From BS150m-G50 sp964501185 [NCBI: uncultured Bacteroidia bacterium] (GTDB taxonomy: Bacteria > CAIWAD01 > BS150m-G50): a stretch of 56,135 nucleotides of DNA. A program made the translations under genes and the position numbers. The notes beneath the pieces were generated by a model. That model did not search any database, was not told the origin of the DNA, and was given only the letters and a program-made list of their open reading frames with translations. This document shows positions 1 through 8,039 of this stretch, piece by piece; within the stretch, counting starts at the first letter, position 1, and each line of letters opens with the position of its first letter. Location of the stretch: positions 1-56,135 of the forward strand of contig CAZCRT010000016.1 in assembly GCA_964501185.1 (NCBI GenBank), read 5' to 3'.

Positions 1-99
1 CAGTCAAGATAATACAGTATCATTGTTATGAAAGAAGATTAGTTGTACAACTAAAATTACACTCTGATGCACATTTACAGATTCACTAAGGAGAGAGTT

Positions 100-1092
100 A
101 TGAAAAAGTTTCTTAACCTGTTTTTGCTTATTGCCGGTTTACTGATGACACAGGCGCTGACAGCGCTGGCCACCCAGATCCCCTTTACCGGCAATGTTTT
201 TGCTGATTTCGCACCCTATCCCACTACTGAAGTTGATGACCTGGTTGGTGATGTAGGCCTTCCACCCGCTGCTCCCGATGGTACTATCTCCGGCTGGGAA
301 ATTGAGTGGGTGGTATTCTACCTGAGCCTTGAAGACAATCTGATGCAGGTAGGACTGGATGCTGCAGGTATCGCAGGTGATCCTGATGGTAACGGAATCG
401 ATGGTGACACACCTGTCTGGCTTGAGGATCTCGGAGGTACGGATACACCTATGCTGACCAGCAGTGAATCAATGGGAATCGCCTTTGATTTTGACATGGA
501 TGGTAACTACGACATGATTACCGGTGTCTCCAGTGTTGGTGATGAGCATCAGGTATGCGAGTTCAGTGGTTTGCCGGCAATGCCGTTCATGGCATTCGGA
601 GCTGAAATGCCGCAGCATGATGGTGGACGTTTTTACGATCCTGTACCTGAGTCACCTGACTATGAGCTGACCCTGATCAACATCTTTGATGTGTTATTCT
701 GGGAAGGTGATCAAGTCTGCTTTGATTTCCTGGCTTTTGGTGGATCCTGGGAAGATGATGGCATCGGTGAAGAATTTGTTACTGCTACTGTTTGTATGAA
801 TGTTACAAACCTTACTCAGGTTGCAGTTCCAGCAGCTGTTGAACTGACCACCTATCCCAATCCTTTCAATCCCAGCAGCAATATCCACTTCACACTCACG
901 GAAGCTGGCCCGGTCACACTGCAGGTGTATAATCTCAACGGGGATCTGGTGAGTATACTGGTTGATGGTAACCTGTCAGCCGGTAGCCATCAGGTGAGTT
1001 TCGATGGCGGCAACCTGCCAAGTGGGGTCTATATTGCCCGCATTACAACTGCCAACGCGACTTCTGCCACAAGGATGGTTCTGTTGAAGTAA
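100..1092 (+). CDS. Secreted protein with Por/type IX C-terminal sorting domain
   Basis: I place the start at 100, not at the upstream in-frame ATG at 67, because an AAGGAG ribosome site lies just before it and the protein then opens with a clean signal peptide (MKKFLNLFLL..., cleaved near ALATQ). The product has 330 residues. The middle is acidic and rich in Gly and Asp, with DPDGNGIDGD-like stretches that could bind calcium, and I recognise no enzyme domain. The last 80 residues or so carry the sorting-domain pattern: YPNPFNPSSNIHF, then VYNLNGDLV, GSHQVSFDG and LPSGVYIARI, ending MVLLK. This predicts export and surface attachment or release by a type IX-like system. It is the only gene on this strand at the left edge and is followed by a strong terminator. 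Its function is unknown. Confidence 0.8.
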   Translation: MKKFLNLFLLIAGLLMTQALTALATQIPFTGNVFADFAPYPTTEVDDLVGDVGLPPAAPDGTISGWEIEWVVFYLSLEDNLMQVGLDAAGIAGDPDGNGIDGDTPVWLEDLGGTDTPMLTSSESMGIAFDFDMDGNYDMITGVSSVGDEHQVCEFSGLPAMPFMAFGAEMPQHDGGRFYDPVPESPDYELTLINIFDVLFWEGDQVCFDFLAFGGSWEDDGIGEEFVTATVCMNVTNLTQVAVPAAVELTTYPNPFNPSSNIHFTLTEAGPVTLQVYNLNGDLVSILVDGNLSAGSHQVSFDGGNLPSGVYIARITTANATSATRMVLLK

Positions 1093-1134
1093 CACAGGGC
1101 TGCAAATTCACTGTGATTCAGATAATAGAGATAA

Positions 1135-1164
1135 CCCCTCGTTTCCGATTACCGGAGCGAGGGG
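1135..1164 (+). terminator. Rho-independent terminator of the sorting-domain protein gene
   Basis: CCCCTCG at 1135-1141 pairs with CGAGGGG at 1158-1164, the stem continues inward through G-T pairs, and TTTT follows at 1165-1168. It lies 43 bases after the stop codon of the gene ending at 1092. AAT upstream of the stem also allows weak use from the other strand. Confidence 0.8.
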
Positions 1165-1190
1165 TTTTGATAATATGCAGCTAACACAAA

Positions 1191-1210
1191 GCCCCTGGCT
1201 GTCCAGGGGC
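1191..1210 (-). terminator. Likely terminator of the ribosomal protein operon
   Basis: A perfect 8-bp stem, GCCCCTGG at 1191-1198 and CCAGGGGC at 1203-1210, has a four-base loop. Read on the minus strand it lies 35 bases after the bL9 stop and is followed by TTTGTGTTAG, a short U-rich tail. With the hairpin at 1135-1164 it separates two convergent genes. Confidence 0.65.
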
Positions 1211-1244
1211 TTCTGATAAACATAGTTCTATAGAAAGGGAAGCT

Positions 1245-1889
1245 TTATTCCGGCTTCTCCGCATCAGGATCTTCCGGAGTTTCTTCTGTTTCAGTGACAG
1301 GTTCTTCACTGACAGCTTCCTCTACTTTAATCTCTTCGGTCGCTTCAGCAGTTTCTGGAACTACCTCCGGAACTACCTCTTCAACGGCAGCTTCCTCTAC
1401 AGTGCTCTCATCAACTGCATCTTTTTCTGCAACTTCCTGTTCGCCACCCTCACGCTCGACGATGACTTTGACCTCAGCTGTCACATCAGTATGCAGTTTG
1501 ATTGACACCATGGTCTCACCCAGCTCCTTCAAAGGATGATCCAGTCCGAGCTGTTTCCGTTCGAGGTCCAGTCCCCGTTCAGCCAGAACCACCAGAACCT
1601 CATGGGGATTGACAGAGCCGTAAAGTTTGTCTTCCTCATCCACCTTAACTTTGAAGGTAAGGACTTCCTGCTCCAGACGGACTTTCAACTCCTCGGCGTC
1701 ATTGATAAGCCGCATGTTAATCTGAGCAAGCTTCTTCTTCTCCTGGTCATAACGTTTCAGGTATCCACCTTCGGCGGGATAAGCATAACCCTGTGGAATC
1801 AGAAAGTTACGGGCATAACCACTCTTTACGGAGACGATATCACCCGGCTGCCCCAGCTTCTCCACCGGTTGCCTTAAGATAATCTTCAT
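1245..1889 (-). CDS. rplI: 50S ribosomal protein bL9 with acidic C-terminal extension
   Basis: The N-terminal 50 residues are a clear bL9 domain (MKIILRQPVEKLGQPGDIVSVK followed by the GYARNFLIPQGYA segment), then the long connecting helix and the C-terminal rRNA-binding domain to about residue 150. bL9 is usually about 150 residues. This one has 214 because of a tail of roughly 60 residues made almost entirely of Glu, Val, Ala, Pro and Thr. The tail is probably disordered and negatively charged, and its role is unknown. The gene is last in the rpsF-rpsR-rplI run, 9 bases after rpsR, and is followed by a hairpin terminator. Confidence 0.95.
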   Translation of the reverse strand: MKIILRQPVEKLGQPGDIVSVKSGYARNFLIPQGYAYPAEGGYLKRYDQEKKKLAQINMRLINDAEELKVRLEQEVLTFKVKVDEEDKLYGSVNPHEVLVVLAERGLDLERKQLGLDHPLKELGETMVSIKLHTDVTAEVKVIVEREGGEQEVAEKDAVDESTVEEAAVEEVVPEVVPETAEATEEIKVEEAVSEEPVTETEETPEDPDAEKPE

Positions 1890-1898
1890 GATCGACTC

Positions 1899-2123
1899 CT
1901 ATCGTGGTATGTTGGAAACAAATGGAATGATGGCAGCAATGCGTGCACGTTTGATTGCCCGGCTCAACATCCGCTGATGACGAGCACAGGTGCCGGAAAC
2001 ACGCTGCGGGATGATTTTGCCATTTTCAGTTGTAAAACGGTTCAACAGCTTTTCATCCTTGTAGTCGATATAGACGATGCCATTCTCGCAGAACCGGCAG
2101 ATACGTTTTCTGGTCCCGATCAT
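1899..2123 (-). CDS. rpsR: 30S ribosomal protein bS18
   Basis: At 74 residues this is full length for bS18. The conserved core [11 protein letters not shown], then [10 protein letters not shown] and the CARHQRML helix, is intact. C9-x2-C12 and C46-x2-H49 form a zinc-ribbon-like set, as in the metal-binding form of this protein. bS18 binds next to bS6 on the platform of the small subunit. The start overlaps the rpsF stop by four bases (ATGA), so the two are probably translationally coupled. Confidence 0.96.
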   Translation of the reverse strand: MIGTRKRICRFCENGIVYIDYKDEKLLNRFTTENGKIIPQRVSGTCARHQRMLSRAIKRARIAAIIPFVSNIPR

Positions 2124-2518
2124 GATTGTTCTCCTTCCGGCTTCCTGTCATCAGACTTGTCGTTGCGGGCAGCCTGTTGACGTGCCAGGTTCTGGTTAAT
2201 ATCATCCTGGCGGGCACGCAATTTGAGATCGCGGCTATCCAGGTAGATAAACATGTAGCGCAGCATCTCTTCGGTTCGGTCGAGAACTCGCCGCAACGGC
2301 TTGATGGCAGTGCCTGGCATTTTTACATTGTGAATGACATAATGGCCGTAGGTCTTCTTCTTGATCGGATAGGCCAGACGACGTTTTCCCCAGTTGTCAG
2401 TGCTGACGATTTCACCGCCCTCACTCTTCACCAGCTCTTCGAACTTTGTCAGCACCGGCTCCACATGTTCCTCATCGAAACCGGAGTCGATTACCAACAG
2501 AACTTCGTAATCGCGCAT
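2120..2518 (-). CDS. rpsF: 30S ribosomal protein bS6
   Basis: An upstream in-frame ATG exists at 2605, but the start at 2518 has a GAGGAG ribosome site and gives the normal bS6 N-terminus [13 protein letters not shown]. The 132-residue product contains the bS6 beta-alpha-beta fold: [21 protein letters not shown] in the middle and the [10 protein letters not shown] helix near the end. The C-terminal tail, about 30 residues of Arg, Gln, Asp and Lys, is longer than the minimal form and resembles the charged tails of other bS6 proteins. It pairs with bS18 in the ribosome, and the two genes overlap. Confidence 0.95.
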   Translation of the reverse strand: MRDYEVLLVIDSGFDEEHVEPVLTKFEELVKSEGGEIVSTDNWGKRRLAYPIKKKTYGHYVIHNVKMPGTAIKPLRRVLDRTEEMLRYMFIYLDSRDLKLRARQDDINQNLARQQAARNDKSDDRKPEGEQS

Positions 2519-2605
2519 GAATACTCCTCTCGGACTAAGTCCAGCCACTATTGCGACTGGAAAGGTTATATACGACAGCCTCTCTGGCTGCCCTGTCAAA
2601 ATCAA

Positions 2606-4660
2606 TTAGATCAACATCGGTGCGATAACCAGCGATACTACTGACATCAGCTTGATCAGAATGTTGAGTGATGGCCCGGCAGTGTCCTTGAAGGGGTCAC
2701 CTACCGTATCACCAACCACTGCAGCTTTATGAGTATCAGAACCTTTACCACCCATATTACCGGTTTCAATATACTTCTTGGCGTTATCCCAGGCACCACC
2801 GGCGTTAGCCATAAACAGCGCCATCAGCACACCGCTCACTGTAACACCAGCCAGCAGGCCACCGAGCATCGCAGGTCCACCGAGGAAACCAAACAATACC
2901 GGTGTGGTAATAGCCAGCAAACCGGGCGCAACCATTTTCTTAATGGCAGCGGTAGTGGAAATATCAACACAACGGGCGTGATCAGCCTGTGTCTCACCTT
3001 CCATCAGACCCTTGATCTCACGGAACTGGCGACGCACTTCCTCAATCATGGCAAACGCCGCATCTCCAACCGCATTCATAGCCATCGATGAGAAAAGGAA
3101 CGGCAGCATACCACCGATAAAGAGACCTGCCATTACCTTGGGATTGGTAATGTCGATACTGGTAATACCAACCGTCTCACGGAAAGCAGCAAAAAGTGCC
3201 AGGGCGGTCAGAGCAGCAGAACCAATCGCAAAACCTTTACCGATGGCGGCAGTAGTATTGCCAACGGCGTCCAGCTTATCTGTTTTCTGTCGCACTTCAG
3301 GTTCCAAGCCGGCCATCTCAGCGATACCACCGGCATTGTCAGCAATAGGCCCATAAGCGTCGACCGCCAGCTGGATTCCTGTTGTGGCCAGCATACCGAG
3401 CGCAGCCATGGCGATTCCGTAGAGACCAGCCTGCCAGAAAGCGACCATAATTGCAGCAGCCAGAACAATAACCGGGAAAGCAGTACTCTTCATACCTACT
3501 GCCAGGCCTGCGATAATGTTTGTAGCGGGGCCTGTCTTGGAAGCCTCTGCAATGCCACGGGCTGGTTTGCGAGCTTCAGAAGTATAGTATTCAGTCAACA
3601 GACCAATAGCAGAGCCGGCTACCAGTCCGGCAATGGTTGCCATGAATATGCCCATGGGTGAATAAGTTACTCCACCCAGAACAAAACCTTTCGGTACAAA
3701 ATAGTTGATAATCGGCCAGGAGGCGACAACCATCAGCAGCGCAGCTCCAAAGGTTCCAATATTGAGCGCTGCCTGCGGATTGCCGCCCTCTTTCGTCCGT
3801 ACAAAGAAAGTACCGATGACTGAAACGACAATACCGACAGCTGCCAGCACCAGCGGCAGGATTACCAGGTTCATGTTGAAGAGTCCGCCGATAGTAGCAG
3901 CCGCTCCCAGAATCATGGCACTGACGATGGCACCAACAAATGATTCAAACAGATCAGCGCCCATTCCAGCGACATCACCAACATTATCACCTACATTATC
4001 TGCAATAGTTGCGGGGTTGCGAGGATCATCTTCCGGGATACCAGCTTCAACCTTACCAACCAGATCAGCCCCGACATCGGCGGCCTTGGTATAGATTCCA
4101 CCACCGACACGGGCGAAGAGGGCGATTGAACTGGCGCCCATGCTGAAACCGGAAAGCACAGGCAGCACCAGGCTGCTTATGCTGGCGCCATCCACACCCC
4201 AGATACGTGTATAAATCAGAAACAGCACTGACAGTCCGAAGACACCCAGGCCGACAACACTCAAACCCATCACACTGCCACCATTAAAGGCAACCTGCAG
4301 GGCAGCGTTGAGGGATTTACGGGCAGCATTTGTAGTACGGGTATTGGCACCGGTAGCTACCCGCATCCCGAAGAAACCAGCCAGTGCAGAACTGAGAGCA
4401 CCGATCACAAATGAAACCGCAACTATCCGGTTGGCACCCTGATTGAAGGTCGCCAGCAGAATTGCTACAATGACAACAAAAATCGCCAGCACTTTGTACT
4501 CACGGGAAAGGAAAGCCATGGCACCATCGCGAATAGCGCGTCCGATTTCAACCATACGTTCGGTTCCGGGATCCTGCTTGGCGATCCAGGTCGAGCGAAA
4601 CCAGGCAAACAGCAGTGACAGTACACCTAATCCGATAACTGCGTAAAGAACTGATTCCAT
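2606..4660 (-). CDS. hppA: Membrane-bound ion-pumping inorganic pyrophosphatase
   Basis: This 684-residue protein with about 15-16 hydrophobic segments couples hydrolysis of pyrophosphate to H+ or Na+ transport across the inner membrane. The substrate-binding signature is present around residues 185-240 ([14 protein letters not shown], then [19 protein letters not shown]), and the second acidic cluster DNAKKYIE ... [17 protein letters not shown] lies near the C-terminus. The segment [10 protein letters not shown] has Ala where potassium-independent enzymes carry Lys, which by established family rules predicts K+ dependence. I cannot decide between H+ and Na+ from the sequence. It sits between pth and rpsF with tiny gaps, in an otherwise translation-related operon, so it may be co-expressed with growth. 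Confidence 0.95.
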   Translation of the reverse strand: MESVLYAVIGLGVLSLLFAWFRSTWIAKQDPGTERMVEIGRAIRDGAMAFLSREYKVLAIFVVIVAILLATFNQGANRIVAVSFVIGALSSALAGFFGMRVATGANTRTTNAARKSLNAALQVAFNGGSVMGLSVVGLGVFGLSVLFLIYTRIWGVDGASISSLVLPVLSGFSMGASSIALFARVGGGIYTKAADVGADLVGKVEAGIPEDDPRNPATIADNVGDNVGDVAGMGADLFESFVGAIVSAMILGAAATIGGLFNMNLVILPLVLAAVGIVVSVIGTFFVRTKEGGNPQAALNIGTFGAALLMVVASWPIINYFVPKGFVLGGVTYSPMGIFMATIAGLVAGSAIGLLTEYYTSEARKPARGIAEASKTGPATNIIAGLAVGMKSTAFPVIVLAAAIMVAFWQAGLYGIAMAALGMLATTGIQLAVDAYGPIADNAGGIAEMAGLEPEVRQKTDKLDAVGNTTAAIGKGFAIGSAALTALALFAAFRETVGITSIDITNPKVMAGLFIGGMLPFLFSSMAMNAVGDAAFAMIEEVRRQFREIKGLMEGETQADHARCVDISTTAAIKKMVAPGLLAITTPVLFGFLGGPAMLGGLLAGVTVSGVLMALFMANAGGAWDNAKKYIETGNMGGKGSDTHKAAVVGDTVGDPFKDTAGPSLNILIKLMSVVSLVIAPMLI

Positions 4661-4661
4661 T

Positions 4662-5237
4662 TTATTCTCCCTGTTGACGGGTGTTGTATTTGTTCATCGA
4701 TTCCTGCATGCCATATTGCGTCTGAAACAGCAGCGCATCAGCAGCATTGTTAATTACTTCCTTCACCAGAGCCATCTCCCCCCGGGGGATGATGCTCAGT
4801 ACCGTGTGCTTCATATTCGACACCGGTAAACCCCGGTCAAAACCTATGCGTAACCGTGGAATATCCTCAGTGGCACTCTGTACAATGATATGTTCGATAC
4901 CATTGTGACTGCCGGCTGAGCCGGTGGGGCGCAGGCGTAGTGTTCCCAGTGGTAAAGCGATATCATCATAGACAATCAGGCTGTCCTGCAATTCCACCTT
5001 GTAGAAATCCATTGCCTGCCTGAAAGCAGTACCGGACAGGTTCATAAAGGTTGTCGGTTTTATAAGAACAATTTTCTGGCCGGCGTGTTGCCCGACTGCA
5101 GCGAGATACTCGCCACGTCCAGCTTTCCAGACAGCATCGATTCGTTCGGCAGCTTCTTCGACCGCCATGAATCCGAGATTATGCCAGGTGAAGCGGTACT
5201 TCACACCCGGATTGCCCAGACCGACGATCAGCTTCAA
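4662..5237 (-). CDS. pth: Peptidyl-tRNA hydrolase
   Basis: At 191 residues this matches the bacterial Pth family. It frees tRNA from peptides released early by the ribosome. The N-terminal GLGNPG loop, the catalytic His19 in the TWHNLGF segment, the [10 protein letters not shown] strand and the Asp-containing [15 protein letters not shown] motif are all present, as is the GSAGSHNGI loop. It starts 2 bases after the rplY stop, the common prs-rplY-pth order, and is followed directly by hppA. Confidence 0.95.
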   Translation of the reverse strand: MKLIVGLGNPGVKYRFTWHNLGFMAVEEAAERIDAVWKAGRGEYLAAVGQHAGQKIVLIKPTTFMNLSGTAFRQAMDFYKVELQDSLIVYDDIALPLGTLRLRPTGSAGSHNGIEHIIVQSATEDIPRLRIGFDRGLPVSNMKHTVLSIIPRGEMALVKEVINNAADALLFQTQYGMQESMNKYNTRQQGE

Positions 5238-5239
5238 GA

Positions 5240-5896
5240 TTACTCTTCCGCCTGCTTGGAATCATCTTCAGCAGACTCAGCATCACCTTCAGCAGTCTCA
5301 CCTTCCGGTAATTCCTCTTCAGCTACAGCATCTTCCGGCAGATCCACAGCATCCGGTACAGTTACCCTGATGATGGTGGCATCACCTGGATCTTTAACCT
5401 CGATATTATCGAAATTGAGATCACGCACCAGAATTGCTGATTCATCTTCCATCTCAGAAATATCCAGCTTCAGTGTATCCGGCAGATCCTTGGGCAGGCA
5501 ACGGATTTTCAGACGATGCCTCATCACATTAAGCATACCGCCTGTTTTCAGTGAAGCAGGCTCACCTTCGAATTCAATTGGTACATTAACTGTAACCAGT
5601 GAACCGGGATGCAGCGCCAGAAAATCAATATGCAACAGTAGATCGGTTACCGGGTCCTTCTGCAGTTCACGAACAATACAGTCGCCCAGCGCCTCTTTCT
5701 CAGTAACGAGATGAATGATACGGGGTTCCTGACGCAGTGTGGTTTCCAGATCATGACGGTTAACCGTAAACTTCACCGGCTCTTTTTCAAAACCGTAGTA
5801 GATCCCGGGAATCTCACCGAGGTGACGCGTTGCGTGAGCAGCCTCCTTGCCGGTAGCTGTACGCGTGGTCACCTTCAATTCAATAGTCTTAGCCAT
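5240..5896 (-). CDS. rplY: 50S ribosomal protein bL25, CTC family
   Basis: The 218-residue product has an N-terminal 5S-rRNA-binding domain (residues 1-90) and the extra C-terminal beta domain of the CTC/TL5 form, reaching about residue 185. The last 35 residues are a Glu/Asp/Ala tail, usual for this form though on the long side. A good marker is GDCIVRELQKDPVTDLLLHIDF, in which the residues contacting 5S rRNA lie. It sits between prs and pth in a conserved order and shares their transcript. Confidence 0.93.
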   Translation of the reverse strand: MAKTIELKVTTRTATGKEAAHATRHLGEIPGIYYGFEKEPVKFTVNRHDLETTLRQEPRIIHLVTEKEALGDCIVRELQKDPVTDLLLHIDFLALHPGSLVTVNVPIEFEGEPASLKTGGMLNVMRHRLKIRCLPKDLPDTLKLDISEMEDESAILVRDLNFDNIEVKDPGDATIIRVTVPDAVDLPEDAVAEEELPEGETAEGDAESAEDDSKQAEE

Positions 5897-5919
5897 TTTC
5901 TATTTCCTTTCCTGATTCT

Positions 5920-6846
5920 TTACTCTACAAACAGCGAACTGAGCGACTCCTCATTGTGAATCCTTCTGATCGCATCAGCAAATACTTCCGCTACTGAAAG
6001 CACACGGAACATATCTGTATCAACATTATCCCGCAGCGGGATAGTATCCGTTATTATAAACTCGCAAATACCGGAATCGTTAATCCTCTCCATAGCCGGT
6101 CCTGACAGAACCGGATGTGTACAGGAACAACGCACCGATTTCGCTCCTCTATCCAGCACGGTCTTGGCAGCAAGTGTGATTGTACCGGCTGTATCTACCA
6201 TGTCATCCAGGATCAGCACGTTACGATTTTCCACCTCACCAATCAGGTTCATAACCTCTGAGCTGTTTGGTTCAGGCCGTCTCTTATCAATCACTGCCAA
6301 CCCGGCATCAAGTCTCTGCGCATAGGCGCGTGCCATTTTGATACTGCCGATATCCGGAGCCAGTATCGTCAGATCCTGGATACTCTGAGACCGCCAGTAA
6401 GGGATGAACACCGTTGAGGCATAAATGTGATCGAACGGAATATTAAAGAACCCCTGGATCTGAGCTGCATGCAGATCCATCGTCAGCACCCTTTCCGCAC
6501 CGGCCGAGACGAGCAGGTCCGCAACCAGCTTGGCGCCAATAGCAACCCGCGGTTGATCCTTACGATCCTGCCGGGCATAACCGAAATATGGCAGTACCGC
6601 TGTGATCCGCTCAGCCGAAGCCCGTCGTGCCGCATCCAGCATCAGCAGTAACTGCATGATGTTGTCAGCAGGAGGGCAGGTCGATTGAATGATGAACACA
6701 TCCCTGCCCCGGATATTGTCACTGTACTTGACAGCCATCTCACCGTCGGAGAAACGTCGCAAATGAACATGGCCCAACTCCTGACCCAACTGTCTGGCAA
6801 TACTGGCAGCGAGTTCAGGATTTGAATCACCTGCAAATATCTTCAA
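5920..6846 (-). CDS. prs: Ribose-phosphate pyrophosphokinase (PRPP synthetase)
   Basis: The enzyme makes phosphoribosyl pyrophosphate from ribose 5-phosphate and ATP for purine, pyrimidine, histidine and NAD synthesis. An open frame runs on to 6987, but that extension would cross the tRNA-Gln gene. The natural start is a TTG at 6846 preceded by GGGAG, which yields LKIFAGDSNPELA, the normal N-terminus, and 308 residues. The ATP site (SDNIRGRDVFIIQS), the DLHAAQIQGFF flexible loop region and the PRPP-binding loop ILDDMVDTAGT are present. It leads the operon that continues with rplY and pth. Confidence 0.93.
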   Translation of the reverse strand: MKIFAGDSNPELAASIARQLGQELGHVHLRRFSDGEMAVKYSDNIRGRDVFIIQSTCPPADNIMQLLLMLDAARRASAERITAVLPYFGYARQDRKDQPRVAIGAKLVADLLVSAGAERVLTMDLHAAQIQGFFNIPFDHIYASTVFIPYWRSQSIQDLTILAPDIGSIKMARAYAQRLDAGLAVIDKRRPEPNSSEVMNLIGEVENRNVLILDDMVDTAGTITLAAKTVLDRGAKSVRCSCTHPVLSGPAMERINDSGICEFIITDTIPLRDNVDTDMFRVLSVAEVFADAIRRIHNEESLSSLFVE

Positions 6847-6914
6847 AACTGCTCCCGTGTTTTGTATCGGCTTTCTGCAAAGTTGTTGTTCGTCGACATG
6901 AAACTCTAAAGAAA

Positions 6915-6986
6915 CTGGGGCGGAAGGATTCGAACCTCCGAATGCAGGGACCAAAACCCTGTGTCTTGCCACTTGACGACGCCCCA
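6915..6986 (-). tRNA. tRNA-Gln (anticodon TTG)
   Basis: A full cloverleaf of 72 bases reads on the minus strand. The acceptor stem is TGGGGCG/CGCCCCA, the anticodon stem CAGGG/CCCTG encloses the loop TTTTGGT, and the T arm is GGAGG-TTCGAAT-CCTTC. The anticodon is TTG and the discriminator base is G; CCA is not encoded. The first pair U1-A72 is typical of bacterial glutamine tRNAs. It lies 68 bases upstream of the prs start and probably shares its promoter. Confidence 0.95.
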
Positions 6987-7000
6987 ATAATTACTGAAAA

Positions 7001-7028
7001 CCAGCAGTTCTGATATCAGACACGCTGG
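7001..7028 (-). terminator. Terminator between ispE and tRNA-Gln
   Basis: CCAGC at 7001-7005 pairs with GCTGG at 7024-7028, and the loop region holds a perfect 12-base palindrome, TCTGATATCAGA (7009-7020). On the minus strand the hairpin lies about 50 bases past the ispE stop and is followed by TTTTC. The inner palindrome could instead be an operator for the tRNA-prs promoter. Confidence 0.55.
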
Positions 7029-7077
7029 TGGAGTGGTCTGTTACTGCAAATCATTTAAGAACGCGATATCTGAATTA

Positions 7078-7956
7078 CTACTTCCGAATATCGGTGGAGT
7101 AATTACCCAATGTATCAATACTGAAAACAGATTTATCAGTTGGAAGCAACCGCAGCGCTTCATCCCGCTTGTACGATGAATCATAAAGAGCATAAAGGGC
7201 GGATCCACTGCCACTCAAGGAAGCATAACCGGCACCGCTGTCGTAAAGCTGCTGTTTCAGATGCGCCAGTTCCGGTTGCATCTGGAAAACAGTCAGCTCA
7301 AAATCATTGCTGATTGCGGCTTGCCAGTCAGTAAGTGTGAATCCGCTTTTTTCGAAACTTCTTAAACTGTTGAAACGACTCGCAGAAGTCAAGGATAAAT
7401 CAACGGACTGGTAAGCTATTGCCGTACTGATCGAGAAACCCGGATAGATAACCACACCTGCCAGAGTGGGGAAATCCACCCTTCTCAGCAGTTCACCCCT
7501 GCCTGATGCACGACAGGGTGAATCGTATAGAAAAAAGGGGATATCGGACCCCAGCCGGGTAGCAATTTCAAGCAATGCATCAAATTGAAGAGGTTCCTTA
7601 TACAGATGATTCACACCGCGCAACATGGCGACTGCGTCACTGCTGCCACCACCCAGACCCGCACCTGCCGGGATCCGTTTTTCAAGATGTACCTGCAGCG
7701 AAGTATTGATACCGCTTTTCTGCTCAAACAGACGCAATGCCCGTATCACCAGGTTACCGGTATCCATTGGTAAGCCGGGATCACTGCAACTGAACTGCTC
7801 TGATTCAGCCAGCTGCAGCTGCAGGCTGTCCACCAGTGATATTGGTACCATTACTGTATCTATATCGTGGAAACCATCAGGACGGCGATGGAGAATATCC
7901 AGGCCAAGATTGATCTTAGCCGGTGCAGATATGTTCAGTCTGACAGCATGATCCAT
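7078..7956 (-). CDS. ispE: 4-diphosphocytidyl-2-C-methyl-D-erythritol kinase
   Basis: This 292-residue GHMP-family kinase phosphorylates CDP-methylerythritol in the non-mevalonate isoprenoid pathway. The N-terminal SAPAKINLGLDILHRRPDGFH block and the ATP-binding PAGAGLGGGSSDA loop are intact, and GSGSALYALY near the C-terminus fits the third GHMP motif. The start has only a weak ribosome site. It stands 90 bases upstream of the tRNA-Gln gene and about 80 bases downstream of the tyrosine autokinase gene, apparently as its own short unit. Confidence 0.94.
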   Translation of the reverse strand: MDHAVRLNISAPAKINLGLDILHRRPDGFHDIDTVMVPISLVDSLQLQLAESEQFSCSDPGLPMDTGNLVIRALRLFEQKSGINTSLQVHLEKRIPAGAGLGGGSSDAVAMLRGVNHLYKEPLQFDALLEIATRLGSDIPFFLYDSPCRASGRGELLRRVDFPTLAGVVIYPGFSISTAIAYQSVDLSLTSASRFNSLRSFEKSGFTLTDWQAAISNDFELTVFQMQPELAHLKQQLYDSGAGYASLSGSGSALYALYDSSYKRDEALRLLPTDKSVFSIDTLGNYSTDIRK

Positions 7957-8039
7957 TACCCGATATTCCGGAGTCTAGCATCCCAGATCCTGTCCGGAGA
8001 GTGACGAATGGAGCCTGTCTGAGATACGATTTAAAGAGA

